Shown here in pieces: positions 29,971-41,320 of a DNA stretch of 64,000 bases. The notes under the pieces are model-generated. The model saw nothing but the letters and a program-made list of their open reading frames with translations. It was not told the origin of the DNA and made no database searches. Positions within the stretch are counted from its first letter, which is position 1, and the number at the start of each line of letters is the position of its first letter. The position numbers and the translations under genes are program-made. Source of the stretch: Odiellus spinosus (lineage: Eukaryota; Arthropoda; Arachnida; Opiliones; Phalangiidae); the NCBI GenBank assembly GCA_963920705.1, contig OY987239.1:6811871-6875870 (forward strand). The letters run 5' to 3'.

Positions 29971-30830
29971 TTCTTAGAACCCGGTAGGGTTCTATGTATT
30001 GGGCCCATCATAATCTGTAATGTTATTTTGATTTCCTTAAAAAAATGGACCTTTAGCCAATCAGAACGCTCCATTTCCCCATTGAAATAACATTAAAATC
30101 GACTCTTTCGAGGACATGTCCCTTGCATCGCAGAACTAAAAGAGGAATTATTTTTTACGGTTAAAATCAATTTTAAGTGGTAGAGCAAGGTTCGAATGTT
30201 GAACTTTTCAAGTTTCATTTAAAAATATTAAGTCTAAGTATTTTAAAATTAATTCTGAAGTTGACCCTTTTTTTGGTACTTAGCTGGTTTCGCGCATGGC
30301 CAAATTCGTAATGTTATTCTATGGGATTTGGTTTTTTGAAAGTGGCTTACCTTTCAGATTTATTTTCTAATACTTCCGGATATTTTTCAGACTTGGATTT
30401 TCCGTGTGGTATGAATTAAGTTTCGAGCTTCATTTTAAGACTAATTTCATAATTTTACACCGATTAGTTGGCCCACAGTCTATTCATGAAAACGGAGGAA
30501 AAAGTAAGGCGGAGAAATAGATTCGCCAAAAACCTAAGCCTAATTTGACAAATTAGGCTTAGGTTTTATATGGCTTTTTAAAATCACGAGCACGAGCGCG
30601 CGCGCTTGATTTGGAGGCTATGGGTATTGAACTCTAATGACTTAATTTCTCCTTCTTCATATTTTTGCCGTTTATAGACTGTGACCAAACTAATCGGTAT
30701 AAAATTATGAAATTAGTCTTAAAATAAAGCCTGTAAAATATTTGGAAGCATTAGAAAATAAATCTGAAAGGTAAGTCTCTTGCAAAAAATCTAAATCTCA
30801 TAGAATAACATTAATTTTCAATTTCTCCGC
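29971..30830. mobile_element. large palindromic repeat with AACCCGGTAGGGTTC start
   Basis: The left part (TTCTTAGAACCCGGTAGGG, TTGGGCCCATCAT) recurs at 63703-64000. About 30310-30830 is a long imperfect palindrome (GGGATTTGGTTTTTTGAAAG against CTTGCAAAAAATCTAAATCTC). It is centred on the hairpin CCTAAGCCTAATTTGACAAA at about 30532-30566. A relative of the hairpin is at about 62390-62545. Confidence 0.7.
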
Positions 30831-30889
30831 CTTAAAAGTACTCTCCTTTTTAAAAATGAGTGAAATTCCGAACGACTTGCCATTCCGAA

Positions 30890-33800
30890 CGGCAATAAGG
30901 AAGGTATTAACATCAAAAATAATGAAAAAATTAATTGGAATTTGGTTTAAAGGGCAATGGGGAAAATATAAAGATTTCGCTGCGGCTGTCGGAGGTATTA
31001 ACATCAAAATTGCTGAAATAATTAATTTAAATTTGGTTTAAAGGGCAATGGGGAAAATATAAAGATTTCACTGCGGCTGTCGGAGGTATTAACATCAAAA
31101 TTGATGAAAAATTTAATTTAAATTTGGTTTAAAGGGCAATGGGGAAAATATAATGATTTCGCTGCGGCTCTCGGAGGTATTAACATCAAAATTGATGAAA
31201 AAATTCATTTTAATTGGGTTTAAAGGGCAATGGGGAAAATATAATGATTTCGCTGCGGCTGTCGGAGGTATTAACATAAAAAATTATGAAAAAATTAATT
31301 TTAATTGGGATTAAAGGGCACTGGTAAAAATGTAGAGATTTGACTGGAATCAAGTGCGGCTGCCGCAGCTATTAACATCAAAAATAATGTAAAAATTAAT
31401 TTTAATTGGGATTAAAGGGCAATGGTAAAAATGTAGAGATTTGACTGAATCAAGTGCGGCTGCCCCAGCTATTAACATCAAAAATAATGTAAAAATTAAT
31501 TTTAATTGGGATTAAAGGGCAATGGTAAAAATGTAGAGATTTTACTGAATCGAGTGCGGCTCCCCCAGCTATTAACATCAAAAATAATGTAAAAATTAAT
31601 TTTAATTGGGATTAAAGGGCAATGTTAAAATGTAGAGATTTGACTGAATCAAGTGCGGCTCCCCCAGCTATTAACATCAAAAATAATGTAAAAAATTTTT
31701 TTAATTGGAATTAAAGGGCAATGGTAAAAATGTAGAGATTTGACTGAATCAAGTGCGGCTGCCCCAGCTATTATCTTCAAAAATAATGTAAAAATTAATT
31801 TTAATTGGGATTAAAGGGCAATGGTAAAAATGTAGAGATTTGACTGAATCAAGTGCGGCTGCCGCAGCTATTAACATCAAAAATAATGAAAAAAATTATT
31901 TTAATTGGGATTAAAGGGCAATGGTAAAAATGTAGAGATTTGACTGAATCAAGTGCGGCTGCCCTAGCTATTAACATCAAAAATAATGAAAAAATTAATT
32001 TTAATTGGGATTAAAGGGCACTGGTAAAAATATAGAGGTTTGACTGAATCAAGTGAGGCTGCCCCAGCTATTAACATCAAAAATAATGAAAAAATAAATT
32101 TTAATTGGGATTAAAGGGCACTGGTAAAAATGTTGAAATTTGACTGAATCAGGTGAGGCTGCCCCAGCTATTAACATCAAAAATTGTGAAATAATTAATT
32201 TTAATTGGGTTTAAAGGGCAATGGTAAAAATGTAGAGATCTGACTGAATCAAGTGCGGCTGCCCCAGCTGTTAACATCAAAAATTGTGAAAAAAATCATT
32301 TTAATTGGGTTTAAAGGGCAATGGTAAAAATGTAGAGATCTGGCTGAATCAAGTGCGGCTGCCGCAGCTGTTAACATCAAAAATTGTGAAAACATTAATT
32401 TTAATTGGGTTTAAAGGGCAATGGTAAAAATTTAGAGATCTGACTGAATGAAGTGAGGTTGCCCCAGCTATTAACATCAAAAATTATGAAAAAGTTAATT
32501 TTAATTGGGATTAAAGGGCAATGGTAAAAATGTAGAGATTTGACTGAATCAAGTGCGGCTGCCCCAGCTATTAACATCAAAAATAATGTAAAAATTAATT
32601 TTAATTGGGATTAAAGGGCAATGGTAAAAATGTAGAGATTTGACTGAATCAAGTGCGGCTGCCCCAGCTATTAACATCAAAAATAATGTAAAAATTAATT
32701 TTAATTGGGATTAAAGGGCAATGGTAAAAATGTAGAGATTTGACTGAATCAAGTGCGGCTGCCCCAGCTATTAACATCAAAAATAATGAAAAAATTAATT
32801 TTAATTGGGATTAAAGGGCACTGGTAAAAATGTAGAGATTTTACTGAATCGAGTGCGGCTCCCCCAGCTATTAACATCAAAAATAATGTAAAAATTAATT
32901 TTAATTGGGATTAAAGGGCAATGTTAAAATGTAGAGATTTGACTGAATCAAGTGCGGCTCCCCCAGCTATTAACATCAAAAATAATGTAAAAAATTTTTT
33001 TAATTGGAATTAAAGGGCAATGGTAAAAATGTAGAGATTTGACTGAATCAAGTGCGGCTGCCCCAGCTATTATCTTCAAAAATAATGTAAAAATTAATTT
33101 TAATTGGGATTAAAGGGCAATGGTAAAAATGTAGAGATTTGACTGAATCAAGTGCGGCTGCCGCAGCTATTAACATCAAAAATAATGAAAAAAATAATTT
33201 TAATTGGGATTAAAGGGCAATGGTAAAAATGTAGAGATTTGACTGAATCAAGTGCGGCTGCCCTAGCTATTAACATCAAAAATAATGAAAAAATTAATTT
33301 TAATTGGGATTAAAGGGCACTGGTAAAAATGTAGAGGTTTGACTGAATCAAGTGAGGCTGCCCCAGCTATTAACATCAAAAATAATGAAAAAATAAATTT
33401 TAATTGGGATTAAAGGGCACTGGTAAAAATGTTGAAATTTGACTGAATCAGGTGAGGCTGCCCCAGCTATTAACATCAAAAATTGTGAAATAATTAATTT
33501 TAATTGGGTTTAAAGGGCAATGGTAAAAATGTAGAGATCTGACTGAATCAAGTGCGGCTGCCCCAGCTGTTAACATCAAAAATTGTGAAAAAAATCATTT
33601 TAATTGGGTTTAAAGGGCAATGGTAAAAATGTAGAGATCTGGCTGAATCAAGTGCGGCTGCCGCAGCTGTTAACATCAAAAATTGTGAAAAAATTAATTT
33701 TAATTGGGTTTAAAGGGCAATGGTAAAAATTTAGAGATCTGACTGAATGAAGTGAGGTTGCCCCAGCTATTAACATCAAAAATTATGAAAAAGTTAATTT

Positions 33801-35047
33801 TAATTGGGATTAAAGGGCAATGGTAAAAATGTAGAGATTTGACTGAATCAAGTGCGGCTGCCCCAGCTATTAACATCAAAAATAATGTAAAAATTAATTT
33901 TAATTGGGATTAAAGGGCAATGGTAAAAATGTAGAGATTTGACTGAATCAAGTGCGGCTGCCCCAGCTATTAACATCAAAAATAATGTAAAAATTAATTT
34001 TAATTGGGATTAAAGGGCAATGGTAAAAATGTAGAGATTTGACTGAATCAAGTGCGGCTGCCGGAGGTATTACCATCAAAAATTATGAAAAAATTAATCT
34101 TAATTGGGATTAAAGGGCAATGTTAAAATGTAGGGATTTGACTGAATCAAGTGCGGCTCCCCCAGCTATTAACATCAAAAATAATGTAAAATTTTTTTTT
34201 AATTGGAATTAAAGGGCAATGGTAAAAATGTAGAGATTTGACTGAATCAAGTGTGGCTGCCCCAGCTATTAACATCAAAAATAATGTAAAAATTAATTTT
34301 AATTGGGATTAAAGGGCAATGGTAAAAATGTAGAGATTTGACTGAATCAAGTGCGGCTGCCCCAGCTATTAACATCAAAAATAATGTAAAAATTAATTTT
34401 AATTGGGATTAAAGGGCACTGGTAAAAATGTAGAGATTTGACTGAATCAAGTGCAGCTGCCCCAGCTATTAACATAAAAAATAATGAAAAAATTAATTTT
34501 AATTGGGATTAAAGGGCACTGGTAAAAATGTAGAGATTTGACTGAATCAAGTGCGGCTGCCCCAGCTATTAACATAAAAAATAATGAAAAAATTAATTTT
34601 AATTGGGATTAAAGGGCAATGGTAAAAATGTAGAGATTTGACTGAATCAAGTGCGGCTGCCCCAGCTATTAACATCAAAAATAATGAAAAAATTAATTTT
34701 AATTGGGATTAAAGGGCAATGTTAAAATGTAGAGATTCGACTGAATCAAGTGCGGCTGCCGCAGCTATTAACATCAAAAATAATGTAAAAACTTATTTTA
34801 ATTGGAATTAAAGGGCAATGGTAAAAATGTAGAGATTTGACTGAATCAAGTGCGGCTGCCCCAGCTATTAACATCAAAAATAATAAAAAAATTAGTTTTA
34901 ATTGGGATTAAAGGGCAATGGTAAAAATGTAGAGATTTGACTGAATCAAGTGCGGCTGCCGCAGCTATTAACATTTAAAATTATGAAAAAATTAATTTTA
35001 ATTGGGTTTAAAGGGCAATGGTAAAAATGTAGAGATTTGACTGAATC
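30890..35047 (+). repeat. 4.2 kb satellite, 100-bp monomer, with 1.3 kb higher-order repeat
   Basis: The monomer has landmarks TTAAAGGGCAATGGTAAAAA, GACTGAATCAAGTGCGGCTG and CCAGCTATTAACATCAAAAA, with a period of 100 bp, about 42 units. The first four or five units are a divergent shorter type with GCTGTCGGAGGTATTAACAT. Variant monomers recur in the same order 1299 bp apart (for example TTTACTGAATCGAGTGCGGC at 31541 and 32840). No protein frame persists. Confidence 0.95.
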
Positions 35048-35085
35048 ACTTTTTAAAGGGCTAGTCTTTTAATATAGAAGTTAAC

Positions 35086-36812
35086 ACTTTCGTGTTAGAC
35101 TGAAGTGACAGATATTATATCAAAAATGTCTTTGCGAACAAAGACCCAGAAGGACATGTTATGGCCTTGAATGTCTGAAGTGACAGATATTATATCAAAA
35201 ATGTCTTTGCGAACAAAGACCCAGAAGGACATGTTATGGCCTTGAATGTCTGAAGTGACAGATATTTAATTTTCTTTTAAAACATTAAATTTAAATACAA
35301 TTAAATTTTCTTTTAAAACATGAAATTTAAATACAATTAGATTTTCTTTTAAAACGAAATTTAAATATAATCACAATCTGGCACGATTTAGAGTTTCAAA
35401 TTTCAATACAACTGATTTTATTCACTCGGAAATATTTAAGAAAAACATAACAGACGATTTTCTCCCATTGACGCTTAACATTAAATTTCGCTTGATTATT
35501 TTTCAGGGATTACGTGTCAAACAAAAGGAAACTTTTCGTTCGATAGAAAAATATACTTAATTTAGCTTTGGCTTTAGGCTAGACTCAAAGTTCTATGATC
35601 TGATCTCATACCTTAATTGGATAATGTTTTCTATGGATAATGCTTTATTATAACTCTTCGACTTTAGTCGAAGCAATTCGTTCATGTTAGCTTATGAATG
35701 CTTATCAAGGAATTTAAAGGGAAAAAAATTCCCCATATTTTAATTTTTAATCTAGGTTGCAAACGAACAAACCTAATCCATGGATAATGTTTTATTACAA
35801 CTCCTCGACTTTAGTCGAGGCAATTCGTTCATGTTAGCTTACGGATGCTTATACAAGGAATTTAAAGGGAATAAAAATTCCCCATATTTTAATTTTTAAT
35901 TTGGATTGCAAACGAACAAACCTAATCCATGGATAATGTTTTTTTTATAACTCCTAATAACTAATTAGTGGTCCCTTATGGAAATCATCATTTTAATTGT
36001 ACGGTTTTAATGAAAAGTAAAATGAAAGTATTACAATTTATTTAAAAACCTTATCCGCTCTAAAATTCGTCGCTTTGAAATTCTCTTCCCTCGCGCGCGC
36101 AATATAGCTTTGAAAGTACAAATTGTTATGGTTTGCGTCGTCTGCTAAGTTAGAAAAGAAGGTGACTTTAAACGGGCTTTAAAAAACACATTTCCCTTTA
36201 TCATATACCCATTCCAATAAACCGGGAGTATTTTTAACGATCCGTTCAATTGCGAGTCGTGGAAATTCGGGTTAAACTAAGAAAACATAAAGTGGACTCA
36301 CGTTATACTGAAAAATAACAGTTCAATACACGTTTTCCCTGAAAAATAATCAAGCGAAATTTAATGTTAAGCGTCAATGGGAGAAAATCGTCTGTTATGT
36401 TTTTCTTAAATATTTCCGAGTGAATAAAATCAGTTGTATTGAAATTTGAAACTCTAAATCGTGCCAGATTGTGATTATATTTAAATTTCGTTTTAAAAGA
36501 AAATCTAATTGTATTTAAATTTCATGTTTTAAAAGAAAATTTAATTGTATTTAAATTTAATGTTTTAAAAGAAAATTAAATATCTGTCACTTCAGACATT
36601 CAAGGCCATAACATGTCCTTCTGGGTCTTTGTTCGCAAAGACATTTTTGATATAATATCTGTCACTTCAGACATTCAAGGCCATAACATGTCCTTCTGGG
36701 TCTTTGTTCGCAAAGACATTTTTGATATAATATCTGTCACTTCAGACATTCAAGGCCATAACATGTCCTTCTGGGTCTTTGTTCGCAAAGACATTTTTGA
36801 TATAATCTAGTA
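35086..36812. mobile_element. foldback element with about 480-bp inverted arms ending in 75-bp subrepeats
   Basis: Left arm about 35086-35540 and right arm about 36335-36812 are inverted copies. The outermost part consists of 75-bp tandem units (ATGTCTTTGCGAACAAAGAC, CCAGAAGGACATGTTATGGC), about two on the left and three on the right. The interior (35541-36334) has no coding frame. Drosophila Foldback and Galileo elements have comparable subrepeated arms; that kinship is inference. Confidence 0.9.
35620..35945 (+). repeat. two direct repeats inside the foldback element
   Basis: The segment with TCGACTTTAGTCGA.GCAATT, CGTTCATGTTAGCTTA and GCAAACGAACAAACCTAATC occurs twice about 170 bp apart. 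The TCGACTTTAGTCGA core is itself nearly palindromic. Confidence 0.8.
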
Positions 36813-37098
36813 AGCTCCACCCGCTCGAAACTAGCGTTACACCAGATGTATAGCGTACGGTTCGATATTCTAGTGTTGAATCTATTCTTGATAGAACTTA
36901 GACAGAAATCCAGAAACAGATTAGAAGAACGCCACAAATGCCTTCATATCGAAGTATATCTGATAGCTATAGGTTATAGAAGAAAGTGAAAAAAGTTGGG
37001 CTTAATCTTAAACGAGTTTCTTCGCAGAAAGTTTTCAATGGTCTTACGCATTCTTAGTGCAATTCTTAACCTAACCTAAACCACATGTCATTTTAAAG

Positions 37099-37204
37099 GT
37101 TGAAATTAATGAACGTCGAAGACGTCGGTGATATGCTTGAAAAAATTGGGAAACAAAGCTCTCGGAATACTGGACAGTTAATCTACAAAGGAATTACTAA
37201 TGGT
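37099..37204 (+). CDS. IR-D first recognised exon (S1 region)
   Basis: The acceptor TTTTAAAG is followed by one base and then LKLMNVEDVGDMLEKIGKQS, ending GQLIYKGITNG before GTAAGTGT. It is 106 nt long, phase 2 in and phase 0 out. This is the length class missing between the second and M1 exons of IR-A and IR-B. Confidence 0.65.
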
Positions 37205-40200
37205 GTAAGTGTTCATTACCGTATGTCAATAAATTGCAATACACATGACGATCGGCCCATAACATTAAACGCTAACGCGTCTACTGAATTGTTGCGAATA
37301 AATAATTTATGGACACACTATTACTATATAGCCATTAGTAGTCTTTAACCACACCCCATAGGGGTTGTAGGCTACTATAGTGTACTTGGATGTAGTATGT
37401 GTCTAGTGTGTGGAAAAGACTTTCGTTTCAACCAAACGTTACCACAATCTTATACATGTTGTAAAATATATTATAATATTTTTCCGCGAGAGACTAGATT
37501 AAACTTTGGGTAATACTTAAAGGTAGAATGCAGTCCGAAAAATTTTGTATTTTCTATAATGAACTTTGTCATCTTGTTTTATCTTTATCAAAAGATCGTG
37601 GACACCGGTTGTTATTTAAATTACGCTTTACAGCAACATTTTAAACAATTCCACGTTTCGCCTTCGGTACAATCGGGATATTTCGTCATCGTAACTCCGC
37701 TGAGCCCGGATAGCAGACCTTCGGAGCAATTTGACATACTTGGCCTGAACGGCTACGTCTGGATAGCGATTACTGTTTCTATCATTGCATTGTCTTTCTT
37801 ACTCCCCGGAATTAAAGACGCCACGAAGGGACGCGTTTGGAGTGTCAAGATATACGTTTCGCACTCTCTCTCGTACATATGGTATTTCACAGCCGACCTT
37901 TTACAAAACGGTGAGAAAATATTTTAACTAATAATCATCCAGGGTGTTTTACTGGTGAAAATATTCAATGGGGCTAAAACGGCGACACAAAGGAGTTTCT
38001 CCTTCAGACAAAAAAAAATGTGTTATATACCCTAGCCACTGGCAGCAATGGATGCCAGCAGCTTTGATGTAAAATTCAGTGTAAACACTAACTGTTCAAT
38101 CATAATAAATACAGCGTATTTATAAATATTACAGCGTATTGCTGTTTAACAAGTAAAACAGCTGGTTGCTCAAATTTAAAAACTGACTGCTGTTTTTCAC
38201 GGTAAGTTAATGGATTATGTTGGGGTTATCGATAGCCGTGATGGAATTTACAGCGTATTGAGAGAAAATAGTTTCATTGACGGTTTAACTACAATGAAAA
38301 ATGAACGCTTTGCTTCTTTACTAATTGATTTTAGCGCAAGCCTTAGAAACAGCAATAACTCGGGTGCGATTTCTGATCTTGGGATGGATCATGGCGTCTA
38401 GTATTCTCATGAAATGCTACTCTTCTAACCTAAAGGGAGGACTACTTGTTTCGACGAATCCAAAGATAAACAGCATCAATGATCTCGTCAAAAGAAAAGA
38501 CATCATTCCACTCTCGTGGAGACCCTGTATGATTTCTCATTCAATCCGGGTGAGCTTACTTAAAGGGATGATGCAACCTAACAACAAGTGATTTTTTATC
38601 GATTCCTTATTGTTTAAATAAGCCTAATCCACTATTTAAAAACAAATATTAAACTAGAAATAAATTTAAAACTTACCCTGAAAATAGGCTTAGTGGGATT
38701 CATGGAGGTCCTGTTTTCCTCGCGTGTAAGGTCTTGCGACCAATCGCGCGCGACGTAAGTCTCGTGGAGATCTCGCGTGAACGACGGGCCTTTGCTCATT
38801 GGTCGCTAGACCTTACACGGACGCGATTCAGGATCTCCATCAATCCCACTAAGCCTATTTTCAGGGTAAGTTTTAAATTTATTTCTAGTTTAATATTTGT
38901 ATTGTAAACTTTTTATCGGTGGATTAGGCCTATTTAAACGATAAGAAAATCGATAAAAAAATCACTTGTAATTAGGTTGCATTCTCCCTTTAAGAGAATC
39001 GACCAATCAGAGAGTCAGAATCGCCTCTTTTAATAAATAAGATGAATAATAAAACCTGGCATTCATAAGCGCCCCCTAACTGCGAACAGTGGCAAAAGTA
39101 ATAACTATGAAAACCTTGCGCGTGAATGCTAAAAAATTGGCAGACGTGCACTTAGGTTTTGTTTATTATTACTTTAACCTAAACTTGCCATTAGAGGACG
39201 CTTATGTACGCACGCCAGATTTGTTAATCGTCTTTATAAATTAAAGGGAGAATCGAACGAGTGATTTTTTTAAATAAGCCGAATCCGCTAGCAAAATCTG
39301 ATTTACAAACAAATATTATATTAGAAATTAATTTCAACCTTATCCGGAAAATAGCCGTAGCTGGAGATCCTGAACTCCCCATATAAGGACTAGCGACCAA
39401 TGACATCGAGCGATGGCCCTTATATCGGGAATGCATTATCTCCTATTTTTGCGAATAAGAAGTAGAGTTGGTACTCGATATTCGTAATATATGGGTGTTT
39501 CAATATCTTTTGATAATATTTAGGAAAGTCCAAGAAGCGAATACCAGTTATTGCGACAAGCTATCGAGCAAAGAAAATTAGACATCTTCTACGACGATTA
39601 CAACAACGCCGGCGAATTAGTTTGGAACGGAAAATACGCCCATTTTATGTACGGTCCATACTTGAACTCGTACCTTATTTACATCGGAAACAAACTGAGA
39701 GAAAACGACAAAAAGGTTTACGTTGGCGACACGAAATACGATCAAAATTATAGCTTTTTGTTTTACAACAAAAATCTTTCCACTACTATTTTGGAACGAG
39801 TCGACTACTTGTAAGTTTAAAATACCATTCATTCTTTCGAGATAAGATTAGCCGCTCTTTCTGCTATATAATTCAAGATAGAGAGGTATCCTATTGATTC
39901 CAAAAGTAATTCTAAATAACAGTATATACGGAAACGTTGCTAGCCATTGATTAGATACTCAGTTTGGAGATTTATATAGCGCTGTACCGTTTGCACACAC
40001 TAGCGCTGTATCCGCCGTCATATCATCACCGCGTCCAGGACCGAGAAGGTCGATACTAGGGGAGCCACATCCATGGAAAGTGGTCAGCAAAGTACAGAGC
40101 GAACCAACCAAACCCATAGTGAGCTTGACTGTCGTCCTCGACTCGGTGAGGCTTTGGTAACATAAGACCTAGGGAGCCGACAGCGGAGAGCTCCTTCGAC

Positions 40201-40951
40201 ACTAATGCACCATCCACCCCAGAACTCTACCCAATCAAAGCCTGAGCCCGAGATGTGATCACATTAGATTAGATACTATCAAGAAGGATCAGACAAGGAG
40301 AGGAAAAGTGGGAACGGCGCGGTTCCTACTGCGTCAGCCTAAACTCCGACTCTGGGAGAACGGCGGTAGAGATGCTTCGTGGTAAATTGTTGTCACGAGA
40401 GTAAAATGGATCCTTTATGAGACGCGTAGTTGCCGACGACGCTAGCGACCACGTGACAACAGTTTACCTCGAGAATTTCCTATCCCCCCTTTCCACCCGA
40501 GTGGGAGGTTGGCTCTTCTCTCTCTAACTCAACGCAGCCCTACTATTGCTCTCCTTGTCTGATCCTTCTTGATACTATAGTATCTAATCTTAAAATTATC
40601 ATTCATGCATAGAACCAGGTTTCTTTGCGATAACCTATACTGTTTCTACAGTGGCGTATAGTTTAGGTTATTTCCACTACCCTATTTATGACGTTTATAT
40701 GTTTATTCTTTGTTTCGTCTTTTCTCTCAAGGACTACTCGATTTGTGGAAACTGATCAACTATTTCCGTTAAAGAGTATTAACAGTTTCAAGTCCCGCAA
40801 ATACATGTACCAACCAGGAAACCAATGGAGTGCCGTTACTCCACTAACAGCGCATTTTCTTTGGCCCGTGTTTAAAATTTGGATCGTCGGAATTGCCTCT
40901 TCTATTTTGCTGGCAATGATTGAATTAATTTCCCTAATGATTCACGCTTGA
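37099..40951 (+). CDS. IR-D: divergent ionotropic receptor, 5' end not found
   Basis: Exons 37099-37204, 37595-37910, 38335-38549, 39524-39810 and 40732-40951 join in frame through GT..AG introns in phases 0, 1, 0 and 2. The product has an S1 tail, M1 helix YVWIAITVSIIALSFLLPGI, pore/M2 segment SLSYIWYFTADLLQN, M3 helix FLILGWIMASSILMKCYSSN, an S2 domain and M4 helix IVGIASSILLAMIELISLMI. CYSSNLKGGLLV stands where glutamate receptors have SYTANLAAFLTV. The first exon recognised opens in phase 2, so at least one upstream exon is missing; upstream lie the foldback element and the satellite. IRs are odorant, taste or humidity/temperature channels; the ligand cannot be read. Confidence 0.82.
37595..37910 (+). 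CDS. IR-D M1/M2 exon
   Basis: The acceptor TTATCAAAAG precedes IVDTGCYLNYALQQHFKQF. Landmarks are GYFVIVTPLSPDSRPSEQFD, the M1 helix and YIWYFTADLLQN. The donor G|GTGAGAAA leaves phase 1. FHVSPSVQSGYFVIVTPLSP lines up with FYLSPVYKNSETRIFTAIDP in IR-A. Confidence 0.85.
38335..38549 (+). CDS. IR-D M3 exon
   Basis: The acceptor TTGATTTTAG precedes two bases that complete an alanine, then QALETAITRVRFLILGWIMA. MKCYSSNLKGGLLVSTNPKI follows, ending ISHSIR before GTGAGCTT (phase 0). A TTAA-flanked MITE starts 14 bases into the following intron. Confidence 0.85.
38564..38989 (+). mobile_element. TTAA-flanked palindromic MITE, full copy
   Basis: 426 bp between TTAA at 38560-38563 and 38990-38993. 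The ends are AGGGATGATGCAACC and GGTTGCATTCTCCCT. Inside is a second inverted pair (GTGTAAGGTCTTGCGACCAA / TTGGTCGCTAGACCTTACAC) around a GC-rich core. TTAA duplications fit a piggyBac-type mover; no transposase is present. Confidence 0.85.
39239..39445 (+). repeat. truncated TTAA-flanked MITE in an IR-D intron
   Basis: Begins TTAAAGGGAGAATCGAACG and keeps GGAGATCCTGAACTCC and ACTAGCGACCAATGA. The right half is lost. It lies about 80 bases before the S2 exon acceptor. Confidence 0.75.
39524..39810 (+). CDS. IR-D S2 ligand-binding exon
   Basis: The acceptor AATATTTAG precedes ESPRSEYQLLRQAIEQRKLD. Landmarks are YDDYNNAGELVWNGKYAHFM and KVYVGDTKYDQNYSFLFYNK. It ends ERVDY plus TT before GTAAGT (phase 2). 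It matches the S2 exons of IR-A and IR-B in position and junction phases. Confidence 0.86.
39968..40260 (+). repeat. dispersed repeat, copy 2
   Basis: Related to 23146-23470; shared AGCGCTGTACCGTTT, ACCGCGTCCAGGACCGAGAA and CTTGACTGTCGTCCTCGACT. It lies in the last IR-D intron and is non-coding here. Confidence 0.6.
40280..40571 (+). mobile_element. MITE family P7-5 (CAAGAAGGATCAG ends)
   Basis: 292 bp with inverted ends CAAGAAGGATCAGACAAGGA. It has a perfect 7-bp duplication ATACTAT at 40273-40279 and 40572-40578. Single copy, in the last IR-D intron. Confidence 0.93.
40732..40951 (+). CDS. IR-D last exon: end of S2, M4, stop
   Basis: The acceptor TTTCTCTCAAG is followed by one base and then TTRFVETDQLFPLKSINSFK. 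KYMYQPGNQWSAVTPLTAHF follows, then the M4 helix IVGIASSILLAMIELISLM and a stop. Compare RYVETEQGTR in IR-A and IR-B. It is duplicated in decayed form as IR-E. Confidence 0.86.
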
Positions 40952-41320
40952 AAACATACTTTTTCGATTATAGCTTTACGATAATTAAGGTTTTATATAC
41001 TTGGACATTTATTATATAACTTAACACTCAAGGTCAAAGTTTATCAGTGCCACTAAGTCATATGGAAAATCGTCAGACTCTAAGACGTATTGCTCAAGAC
41101 ATGTTTGTTGTAGAGTTTTTTTTTCCTCGTTGAACGATTCAAAATCTTACAAAAATGTATGTTCATACCAATTCCAAAAATCTAATACATAAGGCCTAAT
41201 GTTTTTTTAAGTCATTGTACTTGAACATGAGAATATAAACTACTTTTAAAACTAATAGATGTTTGCACTTCGTAACGTCAGAGCAACCAAACCATGATGG
41301 GAATTTTGGTATGGTTCCCT

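Noticed and set aside
30890..35047. Possible CRISPR-like array
   Set aside because: The repeats are contiguous 100-bp monomers with no unique spacers, in eukaryotic DNA; it is a satellite.
36613..36810. 65-codon frame with a 25-residue repeat
   Set aside because: It is the 75-bp subrepeat of the foldback arm; 75 is a multiple of 3, so the frame stays open by chance.
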